DNA from: CAZBWP01 sp964630265
GTDB taxonomy: Bacteria > Pseudomonadota > Alphaproteobacteria > Rhodospirillales > Defluviicoccaceae
Assembly (NCBI GenBank): GCA_964630265.1
Contig: CAZVRW010000020.1
Coordinates: forward strand, 1-54,221
DNA: 54,221 nucleotides
Reading direction: 5' to 3'
A program made the position numbers and the translations under genes. A model generated the notes under the pieces. It searched no databases, was not told the DNA's origin, and was given only the letters and a program-made list of their open reading frames with translations. Shown here piece after piece: positions 51,593 to 54,221 of the stretch (positions are counted from its first letter, which is position 1; every line of letters starts with the position of its first letter).

Positions 51593-52232
51593 AGCCGCGT
51601 TTCACGTGAAACATCCCCTGTCGGCGGCGGATGTTGCCGCCCGCGTGCCGCTGCCGCCCGAGGTGCTGGATCGCCTCGCCGTCCACCTCGAGTTGCTGGA
51701 CCGCTGGCAACGGCGAATCAATCTGGTCGGCGCCAGCACGCTCGCCGATCCGTGGCGGCGCCACGTTCTGGATTCCGTGCAACTGCTCCCGCATATGCCG
51801 GCGCCACCGTGCCGAATCCTCGATCTCGGCAGCGGCGCCGGCTTTCCCGGCCTCGTTCTTGCCGTCGCCAGCGGCTGCCATGTCGATCTGGTGGACAGCG
51901 ATGCGCGCAAGTGCGCCTTCCTGCGCGAGGCGGCGCGGCTGGCCGGCGCCGATGTTGCCGTGCACGCCACCCGGATCGAAGCGCTTTCCATCGCCCCGGC
52001 AGACTTGGTCACGGCGCGGGCCTGTGCGCCACTGCCGCGCCTTCTGGATCTGGCGCTGCCGCATTTGGCCGCGCATGGCCGCTGTCTCTTCCTCAAGGGC
52101 CGAGACCTCGACGCCGAATTGACGGAGTCCATGAAAACCTGGATGATGCGGACTCGGCGCATCCCAAGCCTCTCCGATCCAACCGGAACCCTCTTGCTCC
52201 TGGAAGATATCCGCCGACGCGATGACCGCTGA
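51567..52232 (+). CDS. rsmG: 16S rRNA (guanine-527-N7)-methyltransferase RsmG
   Basis: A 221-residue methyltransferase. Residues from LDRLAVHLELLDRWQRRINL are the N-terminal helical part; the AdoMet site is ILDLGSGAGFPGLVLAVASG; DLVTARACAPLPRLLDLALP and LKGRD follow. Starts at 51495, 51516 and 51567 are all in frame; 51567 has CGGAG upstream and leaves a family-like N-terminus. The second parS site lies inside the coding region and encodes FHVKH. The stop overlaps parA by 11 bases. Confidence 0.92.
   Translation: MVAGACPHEAAFHVKHPLSAADVAARVPLPPEVLDRLAVHLELLDRWQRRINLVGASTLADPWRRHVLDSVQLLPHMPAPPCRILDLGSGAGFPGLVLAVASGCHVDLVDSDARKCAFLREAARLAGADVAVHATRIEALSIAPADLVTARACAPLPRLLDLALPHLAAHGRCLFLKGRDLDAELTESMKTWMMRTRRIPSLSDPTGTLLLLEDIRRRDDR
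51598..51613. other. parS centromere-like site 2 (inside rsmG)
   Basis: CGTTTCACGTGAAACA matches parS at 15 of 16, with its single mismatch at the opposite end from site 1. It is embedded in the first dozen codons of rsmG, where it constrains the protein to Phe-His-Val-Lys-His. Confidence 0.93.
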
Positions 52233-53031
52233 GCGCGCCCATTCCGACCGCCGGTCCCCTCGGATCATCGCGATCGCCAACCAGAAGGGCGGCGTCGGCA
52301 AGACCACGACCGCCATCAACCTGGGAACCGCGCTGGCGGCCGTGCACAAGCGGGTCATCGTCATCGACCTGGATCCCCAGGGAAATGCCAGCACCGGCCT
52401 CGGCATCGATCGCGAGGCGCGGCGGCACACCAGCTATGACGTGCTGATCGGCAACGCCGCCGTGGCCGATGCGATGGTCGAGACGTTGGTGCCCAACCTC
52501 TACGCGATCCCGTCCGGGGTCGATCTTTCGGGCGCCGAGGTGGAGCTGGTAGGCGAAGCGCGCCGCGAGTTCCGCCTGCGCCGGGCGCTCAGGGGACCAT
52601 CGGCCGACGGCGATTACATTTTCATCGACTGCCCGCCGGCGCTCGGCCTGCTGACCGTCAACGCGCTCGTCGCCGCCGACACGGTGCTGGTGCCCCTGCA
52701 GTGCGAGTTCTTCGCGCTGGAAGGCATCAGTCACCTGATGCGGACCATCGACAGTGTGCGGCGGAGCCTCAATCCCGCTTTAAAGATTCAAGGTATTGTA
52801 TTAACGATGTACGATGGTCGCAACAACTTGTCGAGCATGGTGGCCAAGGATGTGCGCAACCACTTCGGCACGAAGGTCTATCAGACCGTGATCCCGCGCA
52901 ATGTGCGGGTCTCCGAGGCGCCGTCGCACGGCCGGCCGGTGCTGGTCTACGATCTCAGTTGCTCAGGCTCGCGCGCCTACGTGCAGCTCGCCGGCGAAAT
53001 GCTCCGTCGGGAACGGGCAATGGCGGAATGA
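52222..53031 (+). CDS. parA: Chromosome partitioning ATPase ParA
   Basis: A 269-residue Walker-type ATPase that moves origin regions by ATP-dependent DNA binding and ParB-stimulated release. The deviant Walker A is ANQKGGVGKTTTAINLG, Walker A' lies in VIDLDPQGNASTGLGID and Walker B in FIDCPPALGLLTVNALVAAD. VPLQCEFFALEGISHLM is a conserved element. The N-terminus before the P-loop is a short hydrophilic leader. It overlaps rsmG upstream and parB downstream (ATGA), so partition proteins are coupled. Confidence 0.97.
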   Translation: MTAERAHSDRRSPRIIAIANQKGGVGKTTTAINLGTALAAVHKRVIVIDLDPQGNASTGLGIDREARRHTSYDVLIGNAAVADAMVETLVPNLYAIPSGVDLSGAEVELVGEARREFRLRRALRGPSADGDYIFIDCPPALGLLTVNALVAADTVLVPLQCEFFALEGISHLMRTIDSVRRSLNPALKIQGIVLTMYDGRNNLSSMVAKDVRNHFGTKVYQTVIPRNVRVSEAPSHGRPVLVYDLSCSGSRAYVQLAGEMLRRERAMAE

Positions 53032-53918
53032 CCGTGGCCGAAAAGCGCAAGATGGGCCTTGGCCGCGGGCTGTCGTCACTCCTGGGAGACGCCGCGACCG
53101 GTCATCTGGACGATGGATCGCCGATGCCGGCAACCCTGCCCATCGAACTGCTCAAACCCGGCCGGTTTCAGCCACGCAGCCGCATGGCCGAGGACGGCCT
53201 CGAGGACCTGGCGCGGTCGGTTCGCGAGCAAGGGGTGCTGCAGCCGATCCTGGTGCGTCGCGACCCGGACGAGCCCGATCTCTATGAGATCGTCGCCGGC
53301 GAACGCCGTTGGCGCGCCGCGCAACGGGCGGGTCTGCATCAGGTGCCGGTGATCCTGCGGGAGCTCAGCGACGCGGATTCGTGTGAGATCGCGCTGGTGG
53401 AGAACCTGCAACGGGAGGACCTGTCGGCGATCGAGGAGGCGGAAGCCTATCAGCGGCTGATCAGCGAATTCGCGCACACCCAGGACGACTTGGCGCGGCG
53501 GGTCGGCAAGAGCCGCCCGCATGTGACCAACACGCTGAGGTTGCTCTCCCTGCCGGACTCGGTGCAGGCGATGGTGCGCACCGGTACGCTGACCGCCGGG
53601 CAGGTGCGGCCGCTGGTCGGCGTCGAGGACGCGGAGGCGCTGGCGCGTGAGGTGGCCGACCGAGGCCTGAACGCCCGCCAAGTGGAACGCCTCGCCAAGG
53701 CGGCGCGCCGCCCCGCCACGGCCCGGCCGCGGTCCGCCGGCAAGGACGCGGACATGCTGGCGCTCGAACACGATCTCAGCAATCGCCTCGGCCTGTCAGT
53801 GGAGCTCAAGGTCCACCGTGACGGCGGCGCCTTGGTCATCCACTACCAGACGCTGGATCAGCTCGACACGCTGCTCGCCCGGCTCTCGGCGGGCCCCGGA
53901 CCGGCCGACGCCGGATAG
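53028..53918 (+). CDS. parB: Chromosome partitioning protein ParB
   Basis: A 296-residue CTP-dependent DNA clamp. The N-terminal KMGLGRGLSSLLGD is the ParA-activating peptide. The CTP-binding domain includes PRSRMAEDGLEDLARSVREQ and ends at the GERRWRAAQRAG box. ENLQREDLSAIEEAEAYQ and the helix-turn-helix DLARRVGKSRPHVTNTLRLL read parS. A C-terminal dimerisation domain (LGLSVELKVHRDGGALVIHY) closes the protein. Two parS sites lie 1.4 and 3.4 kb upstream. Confidence 0.97.
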   Translation: MTVAEKRKMGLGRGLSSLLGDAATGHLDDGSPMPATLPIELLKPGRFQPRSRMAEDGLEDLARSVREQGVLQPILVRRDPDEPDLYEIVAGERRWRAAQRAGLHQVPVILRELSDADSCEIALVENLQREDLSAIEEAEAYQRLISEFAHTQDDLARRVGKSRPHVTNTLRLLSLPDSVQAMVRTGTLTAGQVRPLVGVEDAEALAREVADRGLNARQVERLAKAARRPATARPRSAGKDADMLALEHDLSNRLGLSVELKVHRDGGALVIHYQTLDQLDTLLARLSAGPGPADAG

Positions 53919-53933
53919 CGCCCGCCCAACGGG

Positions 53934-54116
53934 CTACTGGCCGAGAGCTTCGGAGATCCAATCGGCGACGAGGTGCGTGACCTCGTGTCCCGGAAACTCG
54001 GGAACGCGAAGCCGAACGAGCGTCACAGCGCTTTCGAAAGCACCTCGGTCGGTCAGGCCTCTCTCGGTCAGTTCCACGTAGGTGCGCAACGCCGCGGGTC
54101 GGGTCGTTTCGATCAC
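53934..54116 (-). CDS. Small hypothetical protein downstream of parB
   Basis: A 60-residue, acidic helical protein (ALRTYVELTERGLTDRGAFE then SAVTLVRLRVPEF and HEVTHLVADWISEALG) starting with GTG at 54116. AGGAAAGGGAGG lies immediately upstream, a very strong though closely spaced ribosome site. It converges on parB with 15 bases between stops, whereas many relatives have holA here on the other strand. A TTGACA at 54177-54182 reading toward it may be part of its promoter. I do not recognise the family. Confidence 0.55.
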   Translation of the reverse strand: MIETTRPAALRTYVELTERGLTDRGAFESAVTLVRLRVPEFPGHEVTHLVADWISEALGQ

Positions 54117-54221
54117 GCGCGCCTCCCTTTCCTGATGATTCGTTGATGTCTAATCCCACAATAAAAATGCAGGTTATGTCAAGCGCGTTTCGCGAACGCC
54201 TTGCGTTTGCAATTGTTGTTG

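Overview
This is a GC-rich alphaproteobacterial window, best fitting a Rhodospirillales-like lineage. Two blocks of conserved gene order support this: mltA/Tim44-like/fxsA/secB/dnaQ/coaE/aroE/maf, and hemE/hemH/hemJ/rho ... mnmE/mnmG/rsmG/parA/parB. Together they are the classic surroundings of an alphaproteobacterial chromosome origin. Four runs of N (one of 10, three of 100) show that this is a draft assembly. The lineage call is inference from gene content and synteny only.

Left part (1-13.4 kb): a RES/Xre toxin-antitoxin pair cut by the window edge, a nicotinamidase, two small stress or surface proteins, a site-2 protease with CBS domains, an Atm1-type ABC exporter, an orphan PhaC-like alpha/beta hydrolase, two secreted trypsin-fold proteases, a gamma-carbonic anhydrase, a DUF547 protein, and a divergent pair made of a PEP mutase/isocitrate lyase-family enzyme and an atypical pyruvate kinase.

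Middle (13.4-33.4 kb): a Crp/Fnr regulator, a PadR-controlled RND efflux operon, a Kef-type antiporter coupled to a ChaC glutathione cyclotransferase, and an accessory stretch. That stretch holds a CydC-like ABC half-transporter, a P-loop protein, an alpha/beta hydrolase and a secreted subtilase. The subtilase is divergent from an ECF sigma factor whose anti-sigma partner carries a 17-kDa-surface-antigen-like periplasmic domain. A strongly structured candidate small RNA follows. A lutABC lactate-utilisation operon with a trailing Smr-domain gene closes this part.

Right part (33.4-54.2 kb): cell-envelope and secretion genes (mltA, Tim44-like, fxsA, secB), the left-going maf-aroE-coaE-dnaQ operon, a non-coding region with DnaA boxes that is the probable oriC, and then the right-going haem operon hemE-hemH-hemJ and rho. 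A left-going repair/redox operon follows (thioredoxin-domain protein, ogt, quinone oxidoreductase). The end is DUF6489, a [2Fe-2S] ferredoxin, mnmE, mnmG, rsmG, parA and parB, with two parS palindromes embedded among mnmE, mnmG and rsmG. Most neighbouring genes in the operons overlap by four bases (ATGA, GTGA or TTGA), so translational coupling is the rule here.

I found no tRNA, rRNA, insertion sequence, prophage or CRISPR array.
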